NCBI GenBank assembly: GCA_022495005.1
Contig: JAGYXB010001076.1
Coordinates: 124,001-188,000 of the forward strand
Origin: Rhyacophila brunnea
Taxonomy: Eukaryota > Arthropoda > Insecta > Trichoptera > Rhyacophilidae
DNA: 64,000 nucleotides
Direction of reading: 5' to 3'
Below, one piece after another: positions 45,201-59,539 of this stretch (position 1 is the stretch's first letter; the number at the start of each line of letters is the position of its first letter). A program made the translations under genes and the position numbers. The notes beneath the pieces are model-generated. The model was not told the DNA's origin. It did not search any database and saw only the letters and a list, made by a program, of their open reading frames with translations.

Positions 45201-46509
45201 TTATTATTTTTATTACTATATAAAATGTTTCAATGCTTTTACCCTTACTATTTTTATTTAAGTATATATTTAAAGAATTTTCTTCTGTCGTAATTTCAGA
45301 AAGTGAGGTAGCATTGGGCTTTGTTTACAGCTATCAAATTAGTGACGAAGATTAAAAGAAATATTTTGATCTTCAAAATATTATGTTTAAAACTTCATTA
45401 CACTTTTATTACTCATAATTTTAATAATTCGTGACTCGTTTGGTACGCTTTTATGTATGTAAACGGAATCAAAATTTGAGCTCCATTGAATTTAGTGTGA
45501 AGAAATCTGTAACTGTTTATTTTGAACAAAAATTAAATAGAAACATTTATTTTTTGTGTATATGGTATGTAATTGAGTTTTTTGAATCTATTTCATGTAA
45601 TGGATAGTCATACACAGAGTTATTGAAGCATGATTTTTGATTCTGTTGATTATATTAATAGTGTTTTGGCGTAATTTGCTATTGGCGCACATTTTAAAAT
45701 CGTAATTCATTTGTATTATTCTTCTATTGAATCCATTTTATGATCAAAACATTAATTAAAACGATTCATTATCAGATGTGAATGTTATAATGCGAGAAGA
45801 GAACTATTATCATTTCTTTTACTAAGTATAGTAAATCATTTTTTAATATGAAACCTAGTAAGGCAGTTTTATTTTTGTATGTACGTACATTGATAATAAT
45901 AATTGTCTTTATGTAACCACACACTTTGACTGCCAACGTTTAATTAAAATAATACAAAAATAATTTCCATAAATTACAGGTAGCATTCTATACTTCAGTT
46001 CAATTTCAACCTTAGTTTAGTTATTAGACAGATAACATAGATTGTTAGTGTAGTTTGCATAGGCAATCTTTTGAAAAACCATTTAGGTATACCTGCCTTC
46101 CTGTATATCTTAGTAACTAAGATATACAGGAAGGCAGGGATTCTCAACCCTTTTCCAATAGTGACCTATAAAAAAATGACACCCATCATTGCGGCTCATC
46201 TTCAAGAACATCTTGGATTTCAAAAATAACCTATAAAATGACAATGGTGTCTTCTAATTGGCTAATGATGTGCCATCCTATCCTTGTCCCCACCTCTTTG
46301 TACCACTCTGCATGAGATTACCCACTACATAATTATTAATGCAGTATCAGTTTGTTACCATAATATAACTTGAGTGAAATGCAGAGATATTGATTTTAAA
46401 TTAACCTTAACTAAGGCATTCTAATAATGTACACATTACATGTTTGTCTCACTTCTACTAAGTCACCGATTCCGGTGACATAAGGTTAAGAATTGCTTAA
46501 GCTTAAGTC
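45201..46509. other. OGT intron; perfect hairpin and possible hAT end
   Basis: AT-rich. It contains the perfect 22-bp-arm hairpin at 46092-46138, followed at once by CAGGGATTCTCAACCCTTTT, which looks like a hAT terminus. Its partner end may be GGTTAAGAATTG near 46480-46495, but no matching target duplication is seen. Confidence 0.5.
46092..46138. repeat. perfect 22-bp inverted repeat with 3-base loop
   Basis: Arms CCTGCCTTCCTGTATATCTT(AG) at 46092-46113 and its exact complement at 46117-46138, loop TAA. It could form a cruciform or an RNA hairpin. Confidence 0.9.
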
Positions 46510-46517
46510 GCTTAGAG

Positions 46518-47558
46518 CAGTGCTCCACAACCTTTTCTCATCCACGGCACACTAAAGGTCTTCCCAGAATTCCGCAGCACACCACAGGTTAAACAATTTA
46601 TACTCCTACCTATCGCTAAAGTTAAACACAGTGTGATACTTTAAAATAGCGTTTTTCAAATGGTGTTCGAGGTAAAATCAATCGTATTGATTCTATGTTT
46701 AGCGATTTTTTGTATTTATTAATACATCCGCGTGAATAATGGTTAGTTGTCGGCTTAACAACACCTAATTATTTGTCAAGTATTGATACAAAAATAATAA
46801 ATTGTATCCCACAATCGTATGTATTAAAATATTAATGCCAGCAAAGTAAAACAAACTTTTTTTTGCTCTTAGAGCAAATTTGTAATTTGTGTTTATCTCA
46901 CTTATTTGCTTGACCTGCCACGTCGCCCCCCTGAGCTTGGGCCTCCAGGCTAGAGCCCCCAGAGTACCAAAATTGCATTCCTACCTACTTATTTGATAAA
47001 AAATTATATATACATAACGCATGACGAAGAACCAAATGTACATTTTCCCATGTATTTGTATATCAATAAAATGACTAATTATTATGATACCTGAGCTTGT
47101 TTCAATAAACGTAAAAGTCTTTAGCCTTACTTACTTAGTTTGTCAGAAATAGGAGGATATTCTTCATTAACCGATATCCAGAAAATAGCATAAGCGCTTT
47201 TATAGAATTTTCGGCATTGGTTGCAAAATGGTTTCGAATCCAGTCATATTGATTGTATGAAAGTAATGATGAAATTTCTTTTGAAGCAAATTTAAATGTT
47301 TTTGAGATGGATCCAAAATTAATTGCTTGTTTTCATTGGTGGTCTGGTAGAGATCCTTGTCTTAGCTCCTTCTAATTTATCAGATCACGTCAATTTGTTC
47401 ATTCTGACCTTGCATTGTTTTATTAAGTTCATGCAGGTGCTCAGATGTATTACCAGCCATGTACGCAAATTTGGCTATTAAGTAAGTATTGTATAATATA
47501 CAAAATTATTTGTGTTTTTTTTAACAATGCTCCGCGGCACACCGGTTGCGAAACACTG
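46518..47558 (-). mobile_element. hAT element 1 of the array, internally deleted
   Basis: 1041 bp, ends CAGTGCTCCACAACC and GGTTGCGAAACACTG, with an 8-bp duplication GCTTAGAG at 46510-46517 and 47559-47566. Minus-strand translation of about 47150-47480 gives broken pieces (AKFAYMAGNTSEHLHELNKT, NEQID, LDPSQKHLNLL). These resemble the C-terminal half of ZBED5/FAM200-like hAT transposases. Confidence 0.85.
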
Positions 47559-47566
47559 GCTTAGAG

Positions 47567-47806
47567 CAATGTTTTTTAACCTTTTTACATCCGCGGACCA
47601 CAAAAAAATCAAAAAATGTTTTGCGGACCATCAACATTGGAATAAAATAATAAATATTTATATTTACACTATTTTTGAAACAACAATTGTCGAAATATAT
47701 TACAACCCCACTTCAAATGTTCGGTTTCCAGGAAACTATTTTTGAACTGCAGAAAATTTTTGCAGCCCACCAAAAATTTTCGCGGACCACCGGTTAAGAA
47801 ACCATG
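47567..47806. mobile_element. hAT element 2 of the array, 240-bp nonautonomous
   Basis: Ends CAATGTTTTTTAACC and GGTTAAGAAACCATG, bounded by GCTTAGAG at 47559-47566 and 47807-47814. Subterminal CCGCGGACCAC and CGCGGACCACCGG echo element 1. Noncoding. Confidence 0.85.
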
Positions 47807-47814
47807 GCTTAGAG

Positions 47815-48495
47815 CATGGGTGGCCAACCTTTTCAGCAGCCGGGCCAGATTCTAAAAATTAGATTTTCTACCGGGCCGCACAACTGATTTTTTTATTACA
47901 CAAAACAAAAAATAAATATTTATATTATAAAATATACTTATTAAATAAAATAAAACAAAGATGAGAATCAAACATATTTATTAGATTTTTTTTTAAATAA
48001 TAAAAAATAAACAAAATAATATAAAAATAATAAATGTTAGTGAGAAGTTTGATTTTGTGCGGCAGAACTAAGTGCATCAATATCGATATCGGATGAGGTT
48101 GTTCCTACACGCAAACAGTTATCCAAATGCACATCAGTGATTCATGTTCTCACTCGGGATTTGATATGCTTCATCCGACTAAAAAGCAGTTCAGAGTGTT
48201 TCCAAATAGCGAGGTCATTATTAGAGCATGTATGTAAAACTCTTCCAAACCAACCTGATGGAATTTCTCCTTTAACTGTTCATCGCAACATATTTCACAA
48301 TATTCCATTTGGGAGTATGTGCCTGTTTGCATGCGAATTCAAATTCGAGTGAGCCAATATCGAATCTTAGTTTGCGAAATTAGCACATCTAGCGGCAGCA
48401 TTTGATATTATTTTTATTTTCTCACTGCTCCACGGGCCACAAGTTGACATCCAACGGGCAGGATGCTGCCCATTGGCCGCGGTTAGCCACCCATG
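47815..48495 (-). mobile_element. hAT element 3 of the array, internally deleted
   Basis: 681 bp, ends CATGGGTGGCCAACC and GGTTAGCCACCCATG, bounded by GCTTAGAG at 47807-47814 and 48496-48503. Minus-strand translation near 48230-48060 reads NNDLAIWKHSELLFSRMKHI, then a stop, then ITDVHLDNCLRVGTTSSDID. This is the conserved C-terminus of GTF2IRD2/Charlie-like hAT transposases. Confidence 0.88.
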
Positions 48496-48503
48496 GCTTA
48501 GAG

Positions 48504-50046
48504 TATCAAACAATATTGTATTTTTGTTTTTGGTTTGTCACAGTGTATACTCAGTGTAAAAAAACCAAATACAAAATCAAACCAATTCTAAAAATTTCGA
48601 GCAAAATAATACGGTCAAACACGTTCCATATGACACACCTAGCAACCTTCAACGACACAGCTGTTGAGAATGGGCGTTTTAGTGAATATAATATATTTTT
48701 TTATAGTGAATGTAGAGCAAGTAGGTACATATAGAAACTTAATAATATTAACTTCCAAAAGTTACAATACATTGAAAATACACCAAATAGTTTAAGTCAG
48801 TATGGAGTAGAAGAGAATTCAATTCAATCCTGACATTTATAATTATTTATGTCATACACATACATATTATGTTTATTGTTGTAGAATGACGTCAGCATTT
48901 CTAAATAAAACTCATTTTTCATAATTAATTTCTATACTTTACATGATTTTGAATAAGTGTAATATGCCCAGTGCTGTGCTGTTTCGAAAGGAAATGATAT
49001 TTTTCTCTTTTTTTCACAAATACAAAAAGGAAATCTGTAAAAATAGACACATACATATGGCATATTGACAACTATAGGGCCCCAACTGCAAATTTGTAGA
49101 AACCGCCATTTGATGTTAAAATGTGACTTAATAAATCTTTATAATTTTTTGAAAACGTTTATCATACAGGCATTTCTTTAAATTTGGTTCAATCTCAACT
49201 AGTCATGCTAGTTGCAGATGTGGCCCGACCTTATAACTGTAAATAGATGTTGCAATACTTATAATTGTATATTCTCTAGATATAGGCCCAACTATTTTTT
49301 TAACCATAGAGGTTTGGTTATTTGGCTATCAAAAGGCATTTAAAAATTTCATATTATTGTGTAAAAAAACGAAAAATGAATAATTGACAAATATGGCCCT
49401 ATAGTCATCAGTATGTGATATGTAAAATGCTCATGCGTAATGTCATAGATTTATCTTTGATTAATTTTATGTTTGATTTTCAGGTTTTGCTGTCTTGTAA
49501 TAATTTGTTATTGTCCATTCATTGATATTTTTACAGTTGTTTCCTGCACCTGTCTAAACATTAATTTAGGAATGCACGTTTCGGAAATTTTACCACCTGA
49601 GTGTCCGACCATCTCAGAAAATAATATTCTTGTGTGCTATTCTTAAATTTGAGCATAGGAAACAACTGTACATACTTTCATTATGGTACAGTTAAACCAG
49701 TCTTTTTAATCTCCCATTCCTAAAAAACAATTTTCACTATTCCTACCAATTATTAGAGAAAAACACTGCATAGTCAATAAATTTTCATTCATAATTTCAG
49801 ATTTTAAAAATGAAATATGAGAACACAATATTGTTACCAATCCGGGATAGTTTGTATACCAAATTGACAAAAATAACACATCTACATACACACTATTACA
49901 TTAAGTATTGACATTTTATTATTATATAGGTAATTATGCTGATATTGTGGACTGGTTTGCCGATTTCATTTCTTCTTGACCGGATATATGCCACAAGCGC
50001 CCTACAAAACCGGCCATAGAAAATGACATACATTACATATACTGGC
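48504..50046. other. OGT intron, nothing recognised
   Basis: AT-rich intron with no coding sequence or repeat that I can name. Confidence 0.45.
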
Positions 50047-50113
50047 CCTGCGCATCTATTCTATACACAAGACTGCTATTGGCAGATATTGAGGGTAGAT
50101 TATCATGTTTGTG
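50047..50113. repeat. half copy of the foldback MITE family
   Basis: CTGCGCATCTATTCTATACA followed by CAAGACTGCTATTGGCAG and GAGGGTAGATTATCATG. It matches one arm of the element at 41505-41760. The other arm is missing. Confidence 0.65.
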
Positions 50114-50389
50114 GAATCATAGTGAAACACTTAAACGTGACATTATGCTAAAATATAATCAATATCATATTGATTTTAAGAAATGCTTCCTCAGGTAAAA
50201 AAAGTGCGATGCTATGCAGAGTTGTGCTACGCATGTTGCATTTATACAATAACTAGCAGTATCACCCGCCGCTGCCCAGCAGCCCGATTTTGTAACTATC
50301 GACTCGTGTGTGCGAGAATTGTGCGACATGACAAGTTATTATCGCCCATTTCATGTCGTATACCATAATACCTATTCTGGTAGCCACTC

Positions 50390-51620
50390 GCTAAGGACTC
50401 TTTTAACTCGCGAGTAACCAGTTGGCAACACCGAGAAAATTTATGTCTATGGTACGAGATGAAATGTCAAACGAAATTATTATATTTGTTGGGTATGTTT
50501 GTGTATAATACCTAAATATTCAATTAATTTAGTATAATATGATATAGTTATTTACGTAGAAAATAACCTCCCATAAATGCGAAACCATACAATATCGTAT
50601 AAATATAAAATAAACACAGTGCCTTCAATAACATATATTTTTATGTAGGTATTTATTCATTATAAAATATTAACATAATTGAACTCAAGATAACTAGTAA
50701 CATCGCGAATAATATAATTTGGCATCTTTATTGTTAATTGGTATAGCGTAATTTCCGTGTTCTTTCCGTGAGCGATACTCATTCATTTTGACGTTTTGAT
50801 TTTCAAGGTCACTGTCACATATGAAACGAAATATCAAAATACACATGTAAATCAGGAAATAGGTACACGAATTTACATCGTTCGTCGAGCAAAAGAAAGG
50901 AGAAGTTTCAGTTAAGTGATCTTAATTGAAATCAGGTAAGGTTATATCCGTCTCAACATTATACCTACCTACGACTTTTTAATTCTCCATGGATATAATA
51001 TTATAAACGTCATGATGGGTCAAATTGTCATCTTCTACGTCTTTGATTAATTTTAAGCTGTACAACCATATTTATATTTTCGCATTGGAAACTCTTCACG
51101 CTTGTAGGTAGGAACATTAAACTTACGACAAAATATACAATACTATACCTATATTGCGTCAGAGTTTGTGAAAGATATCTCACAAGCTCTTGGTTTAACC
51201 GGAAATTAAAAAATCTGTTTCGCAGATGATTATGTGATCCTAAAAGTGCAGCAAAAGTAACTATTTCTGGGATTGACATCTTTTACAATAATTGGGTGAA
51301 TGATACAAATATATAGCAATGCTTTGGCGAAATATAAAATAATAATATGTAATTATTCTCGCGAGCCCAATAATAAAATAGTATCTTTTCGCAGCCTAGC
51401 CTTTCATTTTTGACAGCTCAAAACATAACTATGTTATCGGCGCGAGGCATCAACGCGCATGCCCACCGACTCAAGGCGTATGGGCGACTCTAGTCACGAG
51501 TGCCCTTTGGTATGGGCAATAATGTCGACGCGGATTATGACTAATTCAGGTAGTGATAAAGTTACAACATACCATATTTCGATAACATATGTCACGTTGG
51601 CGAATAACTATGATGTCCCA
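50390..51620. repeat. dispersed repeat, copy 1
   Basis: About 1.2 kb collinear with 58540-59510. Shared anchors in order include GTTGGCAACACCG, AATGTCAAACGAAAT, TAGTATAATATGAT, AAAATAACCTCCCATAAATG, CACAAGCTCTTGGTTTAACC and AATGTCGACGCGGATT. The family is unidentified. The minus strand has a short frame at 51028-51279, whose NFRLNQELVRYLSQ is partly kept in the other copy, so a decayed coding element is possible. Confidence 0.6.
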
Positions 51621-51669
51621 CACGAGTCGTTAGTTACTGAATCGGGCTGCAGGAGTGGAATGGCTTAAT

Positions 51670-54600
51670 ATTTGAAAATTAAAAATTCTAAATTTAATTT
51701 GTATACTGCAAAGGATTGAATTTAAAAAATACGGAATCGCGATAGAAATGTTTACGCCAAATCATCAGATTGTCTATATACAATCTGTCAGAGCTGAAAA
51801 TTGCACATAGGGTGAGTCTCGCTGAGTCTTTTTGAATTGGATTCATTAGAAAATTTGGCAGCATTCGTTGCCCGCCCCGCGCTGTCTCAATTGTCTCCCT
51901 ACCGATTAGCGATTCTAATAACACAATTATTTGCATCTAACTTTGCCATTTGACCCCCGATCGAGCTGAAATAAACGCCAATATTTTTTAAATATACACA
52001 TTCTAGCGACATTTTCTATGAAAATGGGGTTTGCAGCATTAACTGCCGCGTTTCAAGGACCTGTACGCGGCGGCCTTTTTCCGCAAAAACCGTAAAACTG
52101 TCCCCGGGGTGCAACGGGTTAAATCTGAAATTCGAGACAATGATAACGCACACCGGCTCGTCAGCCTCCGTCCACCCTCCAAATTTTGTTGAAATCCGAC
52201 TACATGTGTGAATTTGTCTAAAGAAAAACCGACACCAGGACGGTACATACAAACATCCAAATATTATATTCTTTAATAATAATAAAATAAAAAGATTTCT
52301 GACTAATTCATAGTTTTAATATTTTTTATATATAGGTACTTATTTTAAAAATATCATTAAAAAATATAAATAAAAATGATTTCAAGTTATATCTACACAT
52401 TTATATTTTTATAAAAATTGATGTTCTTTAAAATATTTATACCTCTAAGGGCGTGCGCACGACTCACCAAAGTTACATTGCAATCGGATTAATGGTATAG
52501 GAATGCATACAAATAGAAGAAGAAGTTGGTTGTACTAATTTAGAAACCTTTGGAGGTGTGCGCACAACAACCGACAAAAGTTTCATCGCAATTCATTTTC
52601 AGTTAATTCTGTTTTGTATGACCCACAATGTTATAAGCCGATGCTTAAGCCACTCGGCCATCCTTTACCTTAACATGTTACAGGATATGAACTGAAAGTT
52701 TTGATGATTGACTCTAGAGATTCTTGTTTTATAAGTTTTTTCATTTCCGTATCGAATTTAAAAAATCTTTCCTGTTTTTTTATGCCTCCTCACCACTAAA
52801 TACCCCAACGCCTCATAATCCACAAGACACTGCGAGGAGAAGGAACGTCTCATCATTTTTTTTTTTTTTAATGAACAGGAGGAGAGACAAGACTAAAAAT
52901 TTTGATTTGTTTTAAAAAAATGGCTTCTGTGTTATTGTTAAGTTGAACTTTATTGTTGTACTTAGGCATTGTGTAATTTTCGCAAATTAGTTTCACTGCC
53001 AGTAAAGGGCATTTATTTACATAATTTTTTAATATTACAAGCATTGATTAAACGGAATGAAACCAAATTCTCTTGCTCGGTCACTGGAAATAACATTGCG
53101 AGAGTTACATGATTATTTGAAAACAATGCCAATCTACTTTCTGAAATTTTCGATAGATATTTTCTTGTTACAATTTTTTGATATTAATTTATATTATTGT
53201 TTTCATATTATTTTCGTTTAATCCACTTTCGTACATCACTCTTTTATTAATTGTGTTCATATCCTTTATTTTTAAATAAATCAACACTAATTCTATTCAT
53301 TTCTATTTCTTTCAAAATATACTTTATTTCTATAAACAAATTACCATGGATATGTTTATATTATAAATTATAATCACCTTTTCTTCGACATTCCATAATA
53401 AAAACCATACATAGATTTTTATCATTCTTATGATTATTCTTACGTTTTCATATTACGTAAAACTTAATTAATGACTGTCATTGTGTGATTCTTCAAACAA
53501 ATTCTTCGGATGAAAAACAGATCAGCATTCCAAAAGTAAATATGATATAATTATTAATCTATTGCATTTATTCATGACAAGATCATAAATCGCTTTGTAA
53601 ATCAATCCGAAGATTACCTTGTCACTATTTTACAAGAACCACATCTCACTTCAAGGTTTGCAGATTTGGCCTCTTTCATTACTGTTGTTCATTTAATTAT
53701 AGCATTCCACTAGAATAATAATTATTCTTTATACACAGATTTTATCAATTATAAATCTGGAGTTAAATGACTATGGGTAGTCACCATTTGAACGGTTAAT
53801 ATCATTGAGCGATAGGTAGGTTTATGAGTTCCATATCATTCATTATACTGTAATATATGAAAAATTTCGGCATACTTATAAATAGCATAGTGTAAAGCCC
53901 TAAGAGTGACTATATTATAACTTGTGATGGATAGCTTGTTTGATTATAATATATGTATATGGGGATAAACAACTCGTGCCGTGTCAGCATATTGATCGGC
54001 AATATTAAATAACTGACCGCAATTACGAATTTCTTAATATTCATTTCCCGTAGTGGCAAACTCAGTAAATAGCTCAATGTATTTATAATTTCTGCAGTAT
54101 CTGTAATAGTTATTTCCTAAATATTCTCTTCCCGGGAAAAACACATCGCACCCTATTGTCATTGTATTTATTATATTGTACCGATTTTACCCCTGTACTG
54201 ATGTAACAGTAAATAAACTCTCGCTTCTCCATCATCACGAACAACCACGACTGTCTTTCATCTGCATCACCTATCTACCTACCTATAGATTCCTACACGT
54301 ACATAATTAACTTTATTTGTACTGTGACTTGTATTATGTTAAACTTTATGATCATTTTTTTTTTTCATTTCTACATATTGTAGCAATGCAACTTGTCAGA
54401 AACTCATTATGATGAAAGCATAATATTATAAACTATTCGTTAGACCCAATTTCTTTTGTAGGTGTCACTACCGGTAAATTTTCTTCTTAATAATTTTGAT
54501 AAACGAGTTGTTGTAACATACGTCTTATTTTTCTAAAACATTTTGGCAAAGCAATAAATGTACATAATAATAAATAGTACAGCAATAGCTCAATACTCTG

Positions 54601-57600
54601 CTATAATTATAACGATACTGTGCACATTTTAAACGGTTTGACAGAAACAAAATCTTTAATGCATGGTTGGTAGCAACGTTCATTATTGACAACTGGATTC
54701 GTTCATTCCTTGTTGCTCCAAGAATGGCTTTTCAAAATGTGTCATTTAAAAATAGGTTATGTTGAACCGTTTTTTAGTTTATTCACATTCAAGTTGTACA
54801 TTTGTCGTTAGGTTGTGTGAATTTTCGCAGACCCGGCTGACAATCACTATCATATGTGTTTTAAACACGTTTCAATTGGTAGTCATATTAATTTCAATCA
54901 ATTTAAACACATTGTTTTATAAATTACTCATATTATATCACACATAATTGAACGAATATTTCTAATTTCATTGTATTTTTATAATATCAGAGATTAGGTG
55001 TTTGGAGAGTCTCCATCTTGGAATTACCTGCATTTTGATACAATCGTTTGGACAACGGACGGGCCCAATCGAGCATTCTGCTGTTGGAAAGGTATAGTAG
55101 ACTGCTTCCCTGTCCCCCCAACAAAACGCTATGGGCTCCGGGCTTTCATATACGACAACAAGATTTAATGATTTTCACACTGTTTTAGTTCAAGATTTTT
55201 TTCTATGGATGCGGTCAGTTACCATCAATTTATGCGTAAGCTTTAACAATTACATTTATACAAACAATGAAGAGTACGCTGGACTCCGTGGCTTTGTTCT
55301 AGCAAGTGCTCGTACCCAAATTTATTTTGAGTGTATTCTTTCACCCGATATCCAAGTTTACTCTTAATTGTCTGTTCTGCTTTTGGCGTAGATTTCAATA
55401 TTATTTTTTTTATTTTCAGGAAGGATTTTTGCAGTCATCTTGTATTTCAACATGTTTTTTGATTGTTTTGACTGTGTTAGTAATTCTTACAGATGGGGCA
55501 TTACAAATTTTTCTTTTTTGGAAGTTTACAGGTACTGTTTGTTTTTTAGTGTCCAATGATCGTAACCTGTAAGCATTTTATTTTCTCTAGGCTATAAGGC
55601 GTAAATTATTTTAAAGCGTAAATGTTGTGATATTAGAGTATATTACTTGGTCGATGTGATATTGATAATATGCTCAACAAAATAATATGTTTTATTTTTC
55701 AATACATTTTAATCAATCAATATGCAGATTTTTTATTATATTTATTAATTATTTTAATATACAAAGTATTTGCTATACCTACTCATTTTATTATAAACCC
55801 ATTTTCACTGGATTAACATAATATAGTATATGAAAACTTTTCAATAACCATTCGAGAATTTTTATTAATTTTATTTAAATTTAATACATAATATATAGAT
55901 CAATGATTATCAATATAATGGTGATTGAATAAGAAACCTCCAAAAAATTAATCATGTAGAATGATCACAGAGGCTAGAGCCATTCTATTAACTATGGTGA
56001 AAATACTACCCAGTTAGCGATTCTTTTACAAATCAGTTCCACTTTTATAACTGTGATAACGTGATATTTTACGATTTCCACCCTACCACGCATATTAAAT
56101 CCCCACAGAGCTAGTTTGGAGAGATATTATAATTGATAAACATTGTGAATTTAGTTGTCAAACTGAAAAAAACATGAAGTTTATTTTTAAATTGTATTTC
56201 GCTTAAATTTGAGAAATGTTGTCAACATGTGCGGAAATTTAATATACGTACTGTGAAAAGAATTTATTTTTATATTAATATTGAATAAAAATTGTCAAAC
56301 AATAATTGTTGTGTGATACGGGCTGTATGGTTTTAAAACCGAAGATCCCCGACGTTATTCGAAGTAGGTATTCGGGCGTGAGCAACTCAAACCGTCGCTC
56401 GCGAAGACACGTTTCAGGAAGAAAAAATATGTACATATTGGTTTTGCATGCAACTCTTTCTCATTGCAAAAGCATTAATCCATATAAGATTTCTGGGCGC
56501 TTTCCGACAGACGAGCGAAATGGTATATCGCTCCCATGAACAAGTCTTTAAAATAGCCGGTTAGAAACACATATTAGAATTTGTTTTTGTATATGAACTA
56601 ATGACCACGGTAATAGATCAGAACACTTTTAATAAATCAAATATAAATGAAATACTTATTTAAAAAAAATATTTTTTTCGCATAAATTGAGTGGGTGGGT
56701 GTTCACCGCTCCAGCGCTCTCAGGGGCACATCGCCACTGGTTCCACCCATTTATAAGTTTTAGCCACCAAATGCTATCAAAAACAAATGTCAAAATATTA
56801 TATTATAATTATTTATATTATGTAGCCGCATGAGCGAGTGATAATGTGTCACATGATCTTTTTCATGTGTTTCGATCCAGGGCATGGACATGGATTTAGT
56901 AGATTCAGCAAGTAGATATGTAAATACGACGGTTATAACCGGTTACCCGGTTAGTTATTCGCAGAATAACCACTAACCGGGTAGTATTTTCCCTCTGGTT
57001 AATTGGAAGCCCTACTCTTAGATATTAAAAAAATTAAAAAAAGTGTCCCAAAGATGGGTTTATAAGCCTGAAACAACTGCAACATAAATAACTCATATCG
57101 TAAAATTAACAAAAAAATCTTAACCATTATAATGTGGGTCTAAAGCCAGTTCAATTAATTGGAAAGTTCATGCTGCAAGCTCAGTCTAATTATTTTAATG
57201 TTATTTATCTCGTCATCTTATTAAAAATCTATTTTAAATAATACACATTATATTAAATTATTATTTCATATTCGATAATCATATTAAATCCTTTGTTTTT
57301 ACTGTAATATAAAAGCTACATGTTGACAGATATATTATACTGTTATCACTTATTAGTGTATTTTCAAACAGGAACTTTTTGTCCATGTGGTAAAACTGTG
57401 AACTAACAAAGCCCATCCTGTGCAATTGTTTGCTTTTCTGTTTTCAAATGAGGCACGCCCCAAAATTGATGCTTTTTATAACAAAAATATCTCTAAAACG
57501 ATCAGGAGAGATGTTAGAATTATTAGTAAACTTTTGGTTTAATGCGAAGAAGAAAAGGAGTCGGAGAAGTTTTCTATATGAGACTACAGCGACTTCCTGT

Positions 57601-58222
57601 AATCGACGAGATCTTGTTGTCGGAGAGTAGTTCACTAAACAATAGCATAATTACAATTACATTCAATCTCAAATATTTGTTTTTTAAATACTGTGACAAT
57701 CAAAATAACTAGGAACCAATAATTTGTGATATAAATAATTAAATGCTCTTTCAAATTCATTAAGAGCATACTTCAGTGAAACGGCAAATAATTTTCAACA
57801 GTAGGTGTGATGAAATTTCTCACTAGTCGCCAATCGAGGCGGACAGTCGAAAACATTCTTAAATCATGTAAAGATGACTAAAAAACTTAAGTATGTACTT
57901 AAAAAAGAAAACATGTCAATGAATATATTATTATTATTAGTAATATAACATTAAATGGAGGCATGCTGGATATGACAAAATTTCATTATATTATGTAATG
58001 CTAGCAGATGGTCAAATCAAACTATGTACTGAACTCTTTTCACCATTTACATATCTATTTAAAACTGGCATATTATTAATTCCATCCATTAAGTATTATC
58101 CTATACTCACATATGCATTATTTTTTTTATGTAGAATATGCGTAGTTATATACTGTATTTATGTTTCAACATTTTTCATTACCATTATGGCATATGCTTT
58201 ATATTTTTCTTTTGTTATTTAG
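51670..58222. other. OGT intron, right half
   Basis: AT-rich. It contains a T-run at 52857-52869, a diverged relative of the 13274 foldback family near 57041-57160, and a few small open frames without recognisable content (for example 55131-55572, 56306-56539). No gene supported. Confidence 0.45.
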
Positions 58223-58420
<198 letters not shown>

Positions 58421-58539
58421 TAAGTACATATTTATTTTACATTTAATATGTTACCCAAGATCTGGTATGAATATGGTATTTGCAATTACGCAATATGAAA
58501 CAATATCATTCAAATTACCTCCCTGCAGATCGATTTCCT

Positions 58540-59510
58540 AACTATCGAGGCCCGAGGTGTAACATGAGTTGGCAACACTGCCAAAATTGCCAAAATAAAA
58601 CAAACGAAGCCGAGATAATCGATGTCTTTGGTACAAAAAAATAGAAACGTCAAACGAAATCAATATGTTTGTTAATTATGTATATGTATAATACGTATAT
58701 ATTCGATTGATTTAGTATAATATGATGATATGGTTACGTACAAAATAACCTCACATAAATGCGAAACCACATAAATATTATTACACTATAAAGCAAAATA
58801 AACAAAATGCTCTTCAATAACATCCTTTTAAATGTATTTATTCATTACAAATGTATGTAGTAACATTGTGAATAACATAGTTAGGTATTTTAATTCTGTT
58901 TATCTCACAATTTCCGTGTTATACAGCGATTTATGTCTTTTGACATTTCTGGAACAGAAGAAAACATAAGCTTTAATATAGATACCTTATCAAAAACATG
59001 ATGAATCTAAAAAGGAGGAAGGGTGGCAAGAACTCGACGATATGTGCGTATGTATCTTATAAATTTGACAATTAAAGGTTCAACAATCACTATATTTTCC
59101 GTCGGAAAATATTCATACATTTTACAAATCTAAATATCAAAATAAACAAGTCGTGTGCCAAAATAACAATATATCGTGTGAGAATTTGCGAAAGATATCT
59201 CACAAGCTCTTTGTTTAACCGGAAATTACCAATACATTCGCAAAATATTAAATAATATATTAATAATTATTCTCGGGAGTCCAATAATTATATCTTTTCG
59301 TAGCTTTTCACTATTGACAGTTCAAAACGATCGACGCGAGGCACTCTATCATGAATCAATTAATTAGTCTATGACCCAATGCGCATACCCACACACTTAT
59401 TTGTTGTATGGGATGTTAACGATACTAGTTCACCCGGTCAATAGTGTCGACACAAATTTGACTCATTCCGGTAAAGATATAGTTACAACAAAGCAAAAAC
59501 CAATACGTCA
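58540..59510. repeat. dispersed repeat, copy 2
   Basis: Second copy of the family at 50390-51620, more diverged and slightly shorter. Anchors include GTTGGCAACACTG, ACGTCAAACGAAAT, CACAAGCTCTTTGTTTAACC and AGTGTCGACACAAATTTGAC. Confidence 0.6.
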
Positions 59511-59539
59511 CAATCGAAATCATTTGCGACTGACTTTGA

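Noticed and set aside
46135..46495. A fourth hAT element in the GCTTAGAG array
   Set aside because: The terminus-like ends are present, but the flanks do not carry GCTTAGAG or any matching octamer.
41505..50113. The foldback elements at 18808 and 41505 as one family
   Set aside because: Both are hairpins of similar size, but the arm sequences do not align.
52016..52260. Overlapping minus-strand frames of about 75 codons
   Set aside because: Low-complexity reading of a GC-richer repeat fragment, with no splice partners or similarity.
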